This document shows, in pieces, positions 1 through 7,765 of a DNA stretch of 40,809 bases. Below the pieces are notes generated by a model. It worked only from the letters and a program-made list of their open reading frames with translations. It was not told the origin of the DNA and made no database searches. The first letter of the stretch is position 1. Every line of letters begins with the position of its first letter. The stretch covers positions 1 through 40,809 of the forward strand of contig URTF01000010.1 in assembly GCA_900550695.1 (NCBI GenBank), in the 5' to 3' direction. A program made the position numbers and the translations under genes. The stretch comes from an uncultured Ruminococcus sp. (GTDB taxonomy: Bacteria > Bacillota > Clostridia > Oscillospirales > Ruminococcaceae).

Positions 1-55
1 TAAAATTCTTTTTCGTCAATATGCATAAATGCAATATACTTTTTCAACAGCCTGA

Positions 56-90
56 CGCCGCAGAGAATGATCTGCGGCGAATTTTGTTAT
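56..90 (+). terminator. Intrinsic terminator of an off-window gene
   Basis: A perfect 9-bp inverted repeat (CGCCGCAGA at 56-64, TCTGCGGCG at 71-79) with a 6-base loop is followed by AATTTTGTT. The T-rich tail lies on the plus-strand side, so it most likely ends a rightward transcript from beyond the left edge. Positions 1-55 hold no recognisable gene. Confidence 0.7.
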
Positions 91-103
91 AAACTTTTTC
101 GGG

Positions 104-142
104 TAAAATAAAAAGGACGCTTCTTTTGAAAGCATCCTTTTT
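104..142 (-). terminator. Intrinsic terminator of rpmB
   Basis: The stem arms are 110-122 and 130-142. Read leftward, the RNA is AAAAAGGATGCTT, a short loop, then AAGCGTCCTTTTT, all paired with one G-U wobble. On the plus strand that wobble becomes a C/A mismatch, so the hairpin is built for the minus strand. It lies just downstream of the rpmB stop. Confidence 0.8.
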
Positions 143-162
143 ATGCATTACAATTGCGGTAA

Positions 163-351
163 TTATACTGCACGGGTAACCTTATTGGAACGAAGACATC
201 TGGAGCATACATAGATATGTGTAGGAGTTCCGTTTACGATTGCCTTTACGCGCTTAACATTAGGCTTCCAAGTTCTGTTTGAACGACGGTGAGAATGGGA
301 AACCTTTATACCGAAAGTAACACCCTTTCCGCAAATTTCGCACTTTGCCAT
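163..351 (-). CDS. rpmB: 50S ribosomal protein L28
   Basis: L28 is a small basic protein of the large ribosomal subunit. The 62-residue product starts MAKCEICGKG and carries the two CxxC pairs of the zinc-binding L28 type (CEIC near residue 4 and CSRC near residue 49), the SHSHRRS segment and the TWKPN motif. An upstream in-frame start would add 19 residues, but ATG at 351 is preceded by AAAGGAGG with a 9-base gap and matches the family N-terminus. The gene stands alone with its own promoter and terminator. In Bacillus rpmB lies beside spoVM; here spoVM is about 22 kb away, so the pair has been separated. Identification is firm. Confidence 0.97.
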   Translation of the reverse strand: MAKCEICGKGVTFGIKVSHSHRRSNRTWKPNVKRVKAIVNGTPTHIYVCSRCLRSNKVTRAV

Positions 352-396
352 AGGGTTACACCTCCTTTTTATAATCGTTACATAGTCAACGTTAAG

Positions 397-425
397 ATTA
401 TACCACAAGTAAAATCAAAATGCAA
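397..425 (-). promoter_or_regulatory. Sigma-A promoter of rpmB
   Basis: On the minus strand, TTGCAT (420-425) and a perfect TATAAT (397-402) are separated by exactly 17 bases. The -10 ends 45 bases before the rpmB start. The promoter lies back to back with the promoter of the scpAB operon. Confidence 0.8.
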
Positions 426-493
426 GTGTTTTTTCAAAAAAAATCAGAAAAAACCAAAGTTTTTTATTTTATACAGAAAATCAACAAAATCGC

Positions 494-522
494 TTGTGTT
501 TTTTTATTAAATATGGTATAAT
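494..522 (+). promoter_or_regulatory. Sigma-A promoter of the site-2 protease/scpAB operon
   Basis: TTGTGT (494-499), a 17-base spacer and TATAAT (517-522) precede the first gene at 564. No terminator is visible between here and 5821, so this probably drives the whole seven-gene run. Confidence 0.7.
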
Positions 523-563
523 GAATCCGATTAGTTGTTTGAAATTCTGTATGGAGAGTGTAT

Positions 564-1256
564 ATGAGTACAATTTTATCGGGAAGGCTGCTGTCATTCC
601 TCGTTCGTCTTATAGTTTTAATGGTCGCATTCCCTGTCCATGAATCTGCACACGGTCTTGTGGCATACTGGCTCGGTGATGATACCGCAAAAAAGCAAGG
701 CAGAATAAGCCTTAATCCTGCAAAGCACATAAGCCTTTGGGGTGCGCTTTTTATGCTTTTTGTCGGCGTAGGTGCGGCAAAGCCTGTTCCTATAGATGCA
801 CGGAAATTCAAAAATCCAAAGGTCGGAATGGCTGTTTCCTCACTTGCAGGACCTGTTTCAAACCTTATATTGGCGTATCTTTCGATGATAGCTTTCCGTG
901 TGCTTTATATAGTTGAGTTTGTAAAAGGTTCAAGTATTGCGTTGAGCGTTTTTGAGTATATCTTCGAGTATGGTGCTGTTCTTAACATCGGACTTGCCGT
1001 GTTCAATCTTCTTCCGATACCGCCGCTTGACGGTTCAAGAATTTTGACCCTGTTTCTGCCGCAGGATAAATATTTCGGCATAATGAAATATGAGCGTTAT
1101 ATCTTCGGAGTGCTGTTCATTGTTGTATTTTTAGGCTTGCTCGATAAGCCGCTTGCATTTTTACAGAACGGAACAACAAACGTGCTGTGGCAGCTTACGA
1201 ACTGGGTAGACCTTATTGCAAACCTGTTTATAAAAAGTAATATCGGGGTAATCTGA
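564..1256 (+). CDS. Site-2 protease family (M50) membrane metallopeptidase
   Basis: This is a polytopic intramembrane zinc metalloprotease of the M50 family, which cleaves membrane-embedded substrates; its own substrate is unknown. The 230-residue product has the zinc motif HESAH (His26, Glu27, His30) in the first membrane segment and the third-ligand motif PIPPLDG (Asp156), the standard M50 pair. Other hydrophobic segments lie near 88-115, 138-152 and 165-180. A GTG at 558 is in frame, but GGAG at 553-556 is correctly spaced only for ATG at 564. It is the first gene of the operon and ends one base before the scpA start codon. M50 genes commonly precede scpA in Clostridia. It is too short and lacks a PDZ domain to be RseP or SpoIVFB. 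Confidence 0.9.
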   Translation: MSTILSGRLLSFLVRLIVLMVAFPVHESAHGLVAYWLGDDTAKKQGRISLNPAKHISLWGALFMLFVGVGAAKPVPIDARKFKNPKVGMAVSSLAGPVSNLILAYLSMIAFRVLYIVEFVKGSSIALSVFEYIFEYGAVLNIGLAVFNLLPIPPLDGSRILTLFLPQDKYFGIMKYERYIFGVLFIVVFLGLLDKPLAFLQNGTTNVLWQLTNWVDLIANLFIKSNIGVI

Positions 1257-1257
1257 T

Positions 1258-2001
1258 TTGGAAACAATTTCTTTTAAGCTTGAGGTGTTTGAAGGACCGC
1301 TCGACCTGCTCCTGCACCTTATATCAAAGCATAAACTGAATATCAACGATATACCGATAGTAATGCTCGTTGACCAGTATCTTGAATACATTGACAAGGC
1401 TGTTGACAAGGATATGGAGAGTGCAGGCGAGTTTCTCGAAATGGCTGCCCAGCTCGTGTATATGAAAACAGTTTCGCTCCTGCCGTCAAGGGAAGAGGCG
1501 GAAGTTATGAAGAAAGAGCTGGAGGGACGGCTTATCGAATATTCGCTCTGTAAGCTCGCTTCCGGACTTATGCAGCAGCGCTATATCGGCAACAATATCA
1601 CCGTGCGAAAGCGTATGCACATCGAATTCGACAATACCTATCCGCTTATCCACGACCCTGAGGAGCTGCTTGCGGCGTATAAAAATATCGGTGCTAAAAA
1701 GCCCGAAGAGCCGATAAAGCTTGATTCGTTCAACACTATTGTAAAGAAAAAGATAGTTTCCGTTACCTCGAAGATCGTCTATGTCCTGCGAAATCTTTAT
1801 AAAACAGGAAAATGTATGACTGACAGCCTTTTTGACGGTCTGACCGACCGTTCTGAGAGAGTAGCGGTGTTCCTTGCGATACTTGAACTGACGAAATCGG
1901 GGCGAATTCTGCTCAATGATGACAACAGCGAGATAGTTTTCAACAAAGACTATGTAAAGCCGTCACAACCGACGGAAAACGATGCTCCCACCTATAATTA
2001 A
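1258..2001 (+). CDS. scpA: Segregation and condensation protein A
   Basis: ScpA is the kleisin that bridges the SMC heads in the SMC-ScpAB condensin, which organises and separates chromosomes. The 247-residue product opens with the family hallmark FEGPLDLLLHLI at residues 11-22 and ends with a winged-helix segment (about 165-235, including SLFDGLTDRSERVAVFLAIL). The start is TTG at 1258, chosen because the hallmark normally lies about ten residues in and a weak GGGG site is just upstream. It follows the M50 gene by one base and precedes scpB by 18, so the genes are almost certainly co-transcribed. Length is normal for the family. Confidence 0.96.
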   Translation: METISFKLEVFEGPLDLLLHLISKHKLNINDIPIVMLVDQYLEYIDKAVDKDMESAGEFLEMAAQLVYMKTVSLLPSREEAEVMKKELEGRLIEYSLCKLASGLMQQRYIGNNITVRKRMHIEFDNTYPLIHDPEELLAAYKNIGAKKPEEPIKLDSFNTIVKKKIVSVTSKIVYVLRNLYKTGKCMTDSLFDGLTDRSERVAVFLAILELTKSGRILLNDDNSEIVFNKDYVKPSQPTENDAPTYN

Positions 2002-2019
2002 AGGGGAAATGACCTTAAA

Positions 2020-2604
2020 ATGAGATTGAATGAAGAACTTTCGATAGTTGAAGCCATACTTTTTGCGAGCGGCGACCCGATAGAAAAATCAAGGCTTGCG
2101 CAGGCTTCGGGCATCGAAGAGGAAACCATAGAAAAGATAATAAATATGCTCAACGACCGCTATGAGGAGAACGAAAGCGCATTGATGATAATCAAGCTTT
2201 CGGACAGCTATCAGCTCTGCGTCCGTGAGAAATTTATAGACTATATCCGTGCGGCAATGGAAACACGAAAAGCCGCTCCGCTTTCACCTGCGGCAATGGA
2301 AGTCCTTACGATAATCGCTTACAATCAGCCTGTTACCAAGGGCTTTGTTGAGCATATCAGAGGAACGGACAGTTCAAGCGTTGTAAATTCGCTTGTCGAG
2401 AAAAATCTGCTTGAAGAAGCAGGAAGGCTTGATGTTCCGGGGCGACCTATCGCTTATAAAACGACAGCAGCGTTCCTGCGAAGCTTTCAGCTTTCCTCAC
2501 TTAATGACCTGCCCGCCGTTCCGAACGGAGATTCGCAGGTAAGCTTTGATGAGCTTCTTATAAAGGAAAACGGAGCTGACATTTCCGAAGAATCGAAGGA
2601 ATAG
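2020..2604 (+). CDS. scpB: Segregation and condensation protein B
   Basis: ScpB is the winged-helix partner that dimerises and binds the ScpA kleisin in the SMC complex. The 194-residue product shows the typical blocks AILFASGDPI (about 12-21), LSPAAMEVLTIIAYNQPVTK (about 86-105), the EHIRGTDS turn and the second winged helix with LEEAGRLDVPGRPIAY. The ATG at 2020 is 13 bases from the AGGGG at 2002-2006, which is long. A four-codon mini-ORF (2009-2023) sits between them and its TGA overlaps the scpB ATG. The gene directly follows scpA, the near-universal arrangement. Confidence 0.96.
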   Translation: MRLNEELSIVEAILFASGDPIEKSRLAQASGIEEETIEKIINMLNDRYEENESALMIIKLSDSYQLCVREKFIDYIRAAMETRKAAPLSPAAMEVLTIIAYNQPVTKGFVEHIRGTDSSSVVNSLVEKNLLEEAGRLDVPGRPIAYKTTAAFLRSFQLSSLNDLPAVPNGDSQVSFDELLIKENGADISEESKE

Positions 2605-2609
2605 GTCTT

Positions 2610-3377
2610 ATGACAGCACTTATTATAATTGCGGTGATAGTGCTCTTGCTTTTTCTTTTATTCAAGGCGAAGATACGTGTTGAGCTGAAATATCTCAGTG
2701 GAGTGCTTGATTTCAAGATAAAGTATCTCTGCTTTACAGTATTTCCGTTCAAAGAAAAGAAGCCGAAGCGTAAAAGACGAAAGAAAAAGAAGCCACTGAC
2801 CGAAGATAACGGTTCGGCGGAAACCGTTGAGCTTTCAGCCGATGCAAAAGAAGCTGTCAGCGAGGCAGAAGATTTTATCGAACAGACGGCTGACGAAGCT
2901 GCTGACCCTGCCGTTTCGGAAAAGGATAAAAAGAAGCTTTCCGAGACATTCAATATGATAAAGGTTCGTATTGAGCAGTTCAAGCTGCTGTGGGAAACCG
3001 TAAAAAAGTTTTTCACCAAGTTTTTCAAGAGGATAAAAATAACAAATCTTATGATCGATTTTGTTATAAGCGGTGAAGATGCCTGCGAAGCTGCCGTGAA
3101 TTACGGAAAAGTCAGCACGGCTGTTTATAACGGCATTGCGCTGTTAAAGCTTATGTTCAGAGTTTCCGTAAAAACTGTCGATATCGGCTGTGAATTCGAG
3201 TCGGGTAAGAGCAGCTACGACTGTACTGCAAATGTAACGCTCGGACTTGGAACGGCTGTGGGACTTCTGCTCGGAGCGCTTTTCGGGTATATGAAACACA
3301 AAGAGAAGATAGATGAACTCGGTGCGTCACTGAATAGCTCCGATTCAGATAAAAAATATGAAAACTTAACGGCTTGA
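2610..3377 (+). CDS. DUF2953 (YtfI-like) membrane protein
   Basis: This 255-residue protein has one N-terminal transmembrane helix (about 3-19, ALIIIAVIVLLLFLLF), a beta-type segment, a very basic lysine/arginine stretch (about 47-62), an acidic middle and a conserved C-terminal half with the Gly-rich hydrophobic block LGLGTAVGLLLGALFGY (about 214-230). This matches the DUF2953 family (Bacillus YtfI). That family is often beside ytfJ/gerW, as here, and is linked with sporulation by context only. It begins 5 bases after scpB and no biochemical role is known. The low-complexity basic/acidic linker is typical of the family. Confidence 0.8.
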   Translation: MTALIIIAVIVLLLFLLFKAKIRVELKYLSGVLDFKIKYLCFTVFPFKEKKPKRKRRKKKKPLTEDNGSAETVELSADAKEAVSEAEDFIEQTADEAADPAVSEKDKKKLSETFNMIKVRIEQFKLLWETVKKFFTKFFKRIKITNLMIDFVISGEDACEAAVNYGKVSTAVYNGIALLKLMFRVSVKTVDIGCEFESGKSSYDCTANVTLGLGTAVGLLLGALFGYMKHKEKIDELGASLNSSDSDKKYENLTA

Positions 3378-3402
3378 TTTTCAGGCAGAAAGGATAAAAA
3401 TA

Positions 3403-3885
3403 ATGGACGATAAAGTAAAAGATTTAGTCAGGACATCACTCGATAAGGTCAAGGAGCTTTCCGATGCCGATACTATAATCGGCGACCCGATAAAGCTTGA
3501 CGGCGTTACGATAATCCCCGTTTCAAAGGTTTCCTACGGGTTTGCGGCAGGCGGTTCCGACCTTCCGTCAAAGTCGGGCAGCGAGCTTTTCGGCGGCGGT
3601 ACGGGCGGCGGAGTTACAATCCAGCCTATCGCATTTATTGTTGTTGCAAACGGCGATGTAAAGCTTCTCCAGATCAATCAGGACAAGTCCTCTGCGGGTG
3701 CGATCGTTAATCTCGTTCCGGAACTTTTTGACAAGGTGCAGGGACTTTTCAGCAAGAAAAAGGCTGACGATGAACCTCTTGGTGTAACTCCCGACATCGA
3801 TACAGAGGGACTTAATCTTTCTCTCGATGACGAACCCGAAACGACAAACAAAAAACCTAACAGCTCGTCGGAATTTGATTTCTAA
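3403..3885 (+). CDS. ytfJ: GerW family sporulation protein (YtfJ)
   Basis: This is the GerW/YtfJ family; in Bacillus, GerW is a spore protein needed for normal germination. The 160-residue product has the conserved block GDPIKLDGVTIIPVSKVSYG (about 27-46), the Gly-rich FAAGGSD and FGGGTGGGVT segments (about 47-72), then IQPIAFIVV and a C-terminal amphipathic helix around FDKVQGLF. The last 40 residues are an acidic, variable tail. AAAGGA precedes the ATG. It lies next to the DUF2953 gene, the same pairing as ytfI-ytfJ in Bacillus. It points to spore-forming ancestry for this genome. Confidence 0.9.
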   Translation: MDDKVKDLVRTSLDKVKELSDADTIIGDPIKLDGVTIIPVSKVSYGFAAGGSDLPSKSGSELFGGGTGGGVTIQPIAFIVVANGDVKLLQINQDKSSAGAIVNLVPELFDKVQGLFSKKKADDEPLGVTPDIDTEGLNLSLDDEPETTNKKPNSSSEFDF

Positions 3886-3941
3886 AACCCGCTTTTTTAT
3901 CATAGTATGTACTGCTTATTATAAATTTGGTGGTGTATGCT

Positions 3942-5078
3942 ATGAAAAAAATAATTGCTGCGGTGCTGTCGTGTGTAATGCTGTTTGCCTTTACGCCTAA
4001 GACGAATGCCGCAGAAAATATCTCGCTTTCCGCTAAGGCTGCTGTGCTTATCGAAGCCGAAACGGGAACGATAATTCTTGCCAAAAACGAGAACCAAAAG
4101 CTTCCTATGGCGAGTACGACAAAGATAATGACAACTTTGCTGACGCTTGAAAGCGGTGATCTTGACAAGGTTTATGCCGTTCCCGATGAGGCTCTTATGA
4201 CAGAGGGTTCGTCAATGGGACTTTGCTTCGGTGAAAGCGTTACAAAGAATGAACTTTGCTATGGAATGATGCTCCCGTCGGGCAATGATGCGGCAAATAC
4301 AGCGGCACTTCTTATAAGCGGCAGCTTTGAAAGCTTTGCGCAGCGAATGAACCGCAGAGCATCTAAGATCGGCATGAACAACTCGAATTTCGTTACACCG
4401 TCGGGACTTCACGATGAAAAACACTACTCAACAGCTTACGATATGGCGCTGCTTACGAGAGAAGCGCTTAAAAACGAGCGTTTCTGTGAAATTTGTCGAA
4501 CGAAGAGTATAAAGCTTTCTTCGGACGGCTTTCAATCAGATAAATACCTTTCAAATACGAACCGTCTGCTGACTAAGTATCAATATTGCATTGGCGTAAA
4601 GACAGGTTTTACCGATGAAGCGGGGCGTTGCCTTGTTTCGGCTGCCGAAAAGGACGGTGTAAAGCTTATTGCCGTTACACTGAACGCTTCGGACGACTGG
4701 AACGACCATATCAAAATGTTTGAAACGGGTTTTTCTTGTACTAAACGCGTGAAGCCTGATAACTTTACAGACAAATTCAACGTTAAACTTGTCGGCGGAA
4801 TGTCTGACAGTGTGAAGTGCAGGCTTTCCGAAGCACCTATGTTTACCTCGGTGAACGGTTCGCTGCCCGACATAACGGAAAAAGTATTTATTCCCGATTT
4901 CGTATATGCTCCGATTATGGAGGGCGATGAAGTCGGATATGTCGAGTACAGCGCTTACGGAGATGTTTTGTGCAGACGTGTGATAGTTGCCGATGAAAGC
5001 TGTCCCTATAAAAACGGTGATGTAAAAAAATCTTTGTATAATAGTGTGATAGATATGCTTAAAAAGCTTTTTGAATAA
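3942..5078 (+). CDS. D-alanyl-D-alanine carboxypeptidase (DacB/DacF type, S11)
   Basis: This is a low-molecular-weight penicillin-binding protein that trims the terminal D-Ala from peptidoglycan stem peptides outside the membrane. All three active-site motifs are intact: STTK at 58-61, SGN at 113-115 and KTG at 220-222. An N-terminal signal peptide (about 2-24, basic then hydrophobic, ending near NAA) is present. After the catalytic domain come a PBP5-C-like beta domain (about 255-345) and a C-terminal amphipathic helix typical of membrane anchoring. An in-frame TTG at 3927 is possible, but ATG at 3942 begins the signal peptide and has TGGTGG at a proper distance. With gerW upstream, a sporulation DacF role is plausible but unproven. 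Confidence 0.93.
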   Translation: MKKIIAAVLSCVMLFAFTPKTNAAENISLSAKAAVLIEAETGTIILAKNENQKLPMASTTKIMTTLLTLESGDLDKVYAVPDEALMTEGSSMGLCFGESVTKNELCYGMMLPSGNDAANTAALLISGSFESFAQRMNRRASKIGMNNSNFVTPSGLHDEKHYSTAYDMALLTREALKNERFCEICRTKSIKLSSDGFQSDKYLSNTNRLLTKYQYCIGVKTGFTDEAGRCLVSAAEKDGVKLIAVTLNASDDWNDHIKMFETGFSCTKRVKPDNFTDKFNVKLVGGMSDSVKCRLSEAPMFTSVNGSLPDITEKVFIPDFVYAPIMEGDEVGYVEYSAYGDVLCRRVIVADESCPYKNGDVKKSLYNSVIDMLKKLFE

Positions 5079-5092
5079 AAAGGAGAAGAATC

Positions 5093-5821
5093 GTGGAAAA
5101 AATAAGACTGCAAAAGCTCATTTCCGAAAGCGGATTATGCTCGCGCCGAAAGGCAGAGGAGTTTATAATCAACGGAAAGGTCAAGGTCAACGGACACCCT
5201 GCATCTATCGGTGACGGCGCAACTTACAACGACGTTATCACCGTCAACGGTGAGCGTATTTACCTTGAAAAGAAGCGCAAAAAATACTACATTATGCTCA
5301 ATAAGCCGAGAGGATATGTGACAACAATGTCGGACGAACTCGACAGAAAATGTGTTACAGAACTCCTTACAGGTCTTGATGAGAGGGTTTATCCTATAGG
5401 AAGACTTGACAGAAATTCCGAGGGTATGCTGCTTTTTACGAATGACGGAAAATTCGCAAATGATATCATGCACCCGAGCCGCCATATCTCAAAAACCTAC
5501 CGTGTTACGGTCCGCCCGTCCATAACCGAAGATCAGCTCGTTCGGCTAACCGCAGGTGTTGAGATCGACGGAAGAAAGACGCTTCCTGCAAATGTTGAGG
5601 TTCTTGACGAAGAAGAGGGCAGGGTGGTGCTTCGCATAATAATCCGTGAGGGCAGAAACCGCCAGATCCGTAAGATGTGTGAAGCTGTCGGACTTGAAGT
5701 TGCCCGTCTTCGCAGAACGGCTATCGGTCCCGTAAAGCTTGGTATGCTCAAACCCGGAACATGGCGTGAACTTACCGCAGAAGAGGTAAAAGCACTTCGC
5801 AATGCTGTTAATGAACAGTAA
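5093..5821 (+). CDS. rluB: Ribosomal large-subunit pseudouridine synthase B family
   Basis: This RsuA/RluB-type enzyme isomerises a uridine in 23S rRNA to pseudouridine. The 242-residue product has an N-terminal S4 RNA-binding domain (about 3-60, RLQKLISESGLCSRRKAEE), then the catalytic domain with GRLDRNSEGMLLFT, where Asp106 is the expected nucleophile, and the C-terminal EGRNRQIRKMCEAVG block (about 188-202). The start is GTG at 5093 behind AGGAG. It closes the operon, as rluB does near scpAB and dacB in Bacillus. No hairpin follows its stop, so termination is unclear before the next promoter at 5868. Confidence 0.94.
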   Translation: MEKIRLQKLISESGLCSRRKAEEFIINGKVKVNGHPASIGDGATYNDVITVNGERIYLEKKRKKYYIMLNKPRGYVTTMSDELDRKCVTELLTGLDERVYPIGRLDRNSEGMLLFTNDGKFANDIMHPSRHISKTYRVTVRPSITEDQLVRLTAGVEIDGRKTLPANVEVLDEEEGRVVLRIIIREGRNRQIRKMCEAVGLEVARLRRTAIGPVKLGMLKPGTWRELTAEEVKALRNAVNEQ

Positions 5822-5867
5822 AATTATCACAAAATATGAACAAATTGAAAATATAATAGATTTAATC

Positions 5868-5896
5868 TTGCCAACCAAGATCAAATGGTGTATAAT
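5868..5896 (+). promoter_or_regulatory. Strong sigma-A promoter of the carboxyltransferase operon
   Basis: TTGCCA (5868-5873), a 17-base spacer and TATAAT (5891-5896) preceded by GTG form one of the best promoters in the window. A GGAGG site follows at 5926-5930. This fits the codon pattern of the downstream genes, which looks like that of highly expressed genes. Confidence 0.85.
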
Positions 5897-5937
5897 ATAC
5901 AATGGTTTAATTTTAAGTATTGAACGGAGGAACGTTT

Positions 5938-7293
5938 ATGTTGACTGAAAGCCAGAAAACCAAGCTCGCTGACTACAAAAACAACGCAGCGGCTTCGACA
6001 AAGGCAAAAGAAAGACTTACTGATTTATTCGATGATGGTGTTTATACCGAGATCAATTCCGCTGTAAAGGCTGAAGATGCGGCTGTTGTAACTGCATACG
6101 GCTATGTGGACGGAAGCCCTGTTTATGCATTTTCTCAGGATAAGAGCGTAAACAACGGTGCAGTTACAAAGACTGTTGCAGCTAAGATCTGCAAGGTTTA
6201 TGAACTCGCATCAAGAAACGGTGTTCCCGTTGTTGGAATTTTTGATTCCAACGGTGCTGTAGTTACCGACGGTGCTGACGCTATCGCTTCTTACAGTGAG
6301 ATCCTCGCATATACAAACAATCTTTCGGGCGTTGTTCCCCAGATAGCTGTTATCGCAGGCACTTGCGTAGGCAGTGCGGCACTTATCGCTGCATCTTCCG
6401 ATTTCGTTGTTGCTACGGAAGACAGCGCTGTCTATCTCACAGCAGGTGAGGGAAAGAACGGTGCTGATGCTGCAAAGCTCGGCGGTGTTTCCGTACTTGC
6501 AAAGGACGATGCTGCGGCTGTAAAGAGCGCAAGAGATATCCTTTCTCTTCTCCCTGCAAACAACCTCGCAGTTGCTCCCGAATTTGAATTCACCGCTCCC
6601 GCAAAGGCTGCAGACGGCAAGGCAGCAGATGTTGCTGAGGCTCTTGCAGACGAAGGCAGCGTTATCGAACTTTCCAAGGAGTTCGGCAAGGCTTCTTATA
6701 CAGCTCTTGCAACTCTCGGTGGTTCTGTTGTCGGCATTGCTGCAACAAACAAGACTGCTGATAAGCTCACTTCCGATGACAGCTCCAAGCTTGCCCGTTT
6801 TGTAAGAACCTGCGATGCTTTCTCTGTCCCTGTTGTTACTGTTATCGATACAGAGGGCTTTGAAAATAACGACAATATCCGTGACCTTGCAAAGCTTGCA
6901 AATGCTTATGCAGAAGCAACTACCGTTAAGGTTTCCGTTGTTACAGGCAACGCTATCGGCTCTGCAATGGTAGCACTCGGAACAGCTAATGCTGATATGA
7001 CATTTGCTTATCCAAATGCTGTAATTTCTCCTGTTGCTCCCGTTACGGCTGCTGAATTCCTTTACCATGACAAGCTCAAGGGTGCAGCTGATGTAAAGGC
7101 TGAAAGAAACAAGATCGCTGCTGAATATGCAGAAAATGAAGCATCTGCTTTCGCTGCTGCTGAAAAGGGCTGTGTTGATGCGGTTATCACTTCCGAGGAA
7201 GCAAGAGCTAAGGTTCAGTCCGTTCTTGAACTTATGGCAGGCAAGCGTCTTAACAAGCGTCTTCCTAAGAAGCACAGCAATATGCCTTTCTAA
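5938..7293 (+). CDS. Divergent acyl-CoA carboxyltransferase subunit (12S/MmdA-like)
   Basis: This is a crotonase-fold carboxyltransferase subunit, related to the 12S subunit of transcarboxylase and to methylmalonyl-CoA decarboxylase alpha. Such proteins move CO2 between carboxybiotin and an acyl-CoA. The 451-residue product keeps the family framework: KERLTDLFDDG (24-34), AFSQDKSV (64-71), the second-domain block ARFVRTCDAFSVPVV (286-300) and a basic C-terminus ending KKHSNMPF. The oxyanion glycine motifs are eroded: DSGGAR is DSNGAV (103-108), GPCAGGA is GTCVGSA (141-147) and AYGGA is AIGSA (339-343). It is about 70 residues shorter than typical 12S subunits and very rich in Ala. ATG at 5938 has a GGAGG site; the TTG at 5920 does not. 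Catalytic competence is uncertain. Confidence 0.82.
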   Translation: MLTESQKTKLADYKNNAAASTKAKERLTDLFDDGVYTEINSAVKAEDAAVVTAYGYVDGSPVYAFSQDKSVNNGAVTKTVAAKICKVYELASRNGVPVVGIFDSNGAVVTDGADAIASYSEILAYTNNLSGVVPQIAVIAGTCVGSAALIAASSDFVVATEDSAVYLTAGEGKNGADAAKLGGVSVLAKDDAAAVKSARDILSLLPANNLAVAPEFEFTAPAKAADGKAADVAEALADEGSVIELSKEFGKASYTALATLGGSVVGIAATNKTADKLTSDDSSKLARFVRTCDAFSVPVVTVIDTEGFENNDNIRDLAKLANAYAEATTVKVSVVTGNAIGSAMVALGTANADMTFAYPNAVISPVAPVTAAEFLYHDKLKGAADVKAERNKIAAEYAENEASAFAAAEKGCVDAVITSEEARAKVQSVLELMAGKRLNKRLPKKHSNMPF

Positions 7294-7371
7294 GGTATCA
7301 TTTGTTTTCCTGAAAAGAATGTTTATCCGACAGTTTTCTGTCAAAAATAAATTGAATGGAGTTAATACATA

Positions 7372-7740
7372 ATGAAAAGATTTAATATTACTGTAAATGG
7401 CAAAGCTTATGACGTAGCAGTTGAAGAAACAACAGGCGGCGCTGCTCCTGTTGCTGCAGCACCCGTTGCTGCTCCTGCCGCTGCACCCGCTCCTGCTGCA
7501 GCTCCTGCACCTGCTGCTCCTGCAGGCGGTGAACCTGTAACAGCTCCAATGCCCGGCACTATCCTTGACATCAAGGTTTCCGTAGGCACAGAAGTTAAGG
7601 AGGGTCAGCCTGTTGCTGTTCTCGAAGCTATGAAGATGGAAAATGATATCCCTGCTGCTAAGAGCGGTAAGGTAGTTGCTATCAGCGCTAAGAAGGGCGA
7701 TTCCGTTCAGACAGGCGATGTTATCCTTACAATTGCATAA
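7372..7740 (+). CDS. Biotin carrier protein (1.3S-like)
   Basis: This is a free-standing biotinyl carrier that shuttles carboxyl groups between two carboxyltransferase subunits. The 122-residue product has a short N-terminal beta segment (1-22), an Ala/Pro hinge (about 24-53, dominated by AAP repeats) and a biotinyl domain with the canonical EAMKMEN motif; Lys88 is the biotinylation site. Size and layout match the 1.3S subunit of propionibacterial transcarboxylase and the gamma/carrier subunits of sodium-pump decarboxylases. A 78-base gap separates it from the upstream gene and contains a small hairpin (GACAG 7329-7333, CTGTC 7338-7342) without a T tail, possibly an RNA-stability element. It is 25 bases from the downstream gene. 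Confidence 0.95.
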   Translation: MKRFNITVNGKAYDVAVEETTGGAAPVAAAPVAAPAAAPAPAAAPAPAAPAGGEPVTAPMPGTILDIKVSVGTEVKEGQPVAVLEAMKMENDIPAAKSGKVVAISAKKGDSVQTGDVILTIA

Positions 7741-7765
7741 GTTTTGTGAAAGGTTGATATAAATT

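Noticed and set aside
558..563. GTG start for the site-2 protease
   Set aside because: The ribosome site would be one base away; ATG at 564 is correctly spaced.
7329..7342. Hairpin between the carboxyltransferase and biotin carrier genes as a terminator
   Set aside because: The stem is only 5 bp and is followed by A residues, not T; the genes clearly belong to one unit.
7440..7530. Short GCTCCTGC-type repeats as a tandem repeat or recombination site
   Set aside because: They encode the Ala/Pro hinge found in biotin carriers; the unit is irregular and codon-driven.
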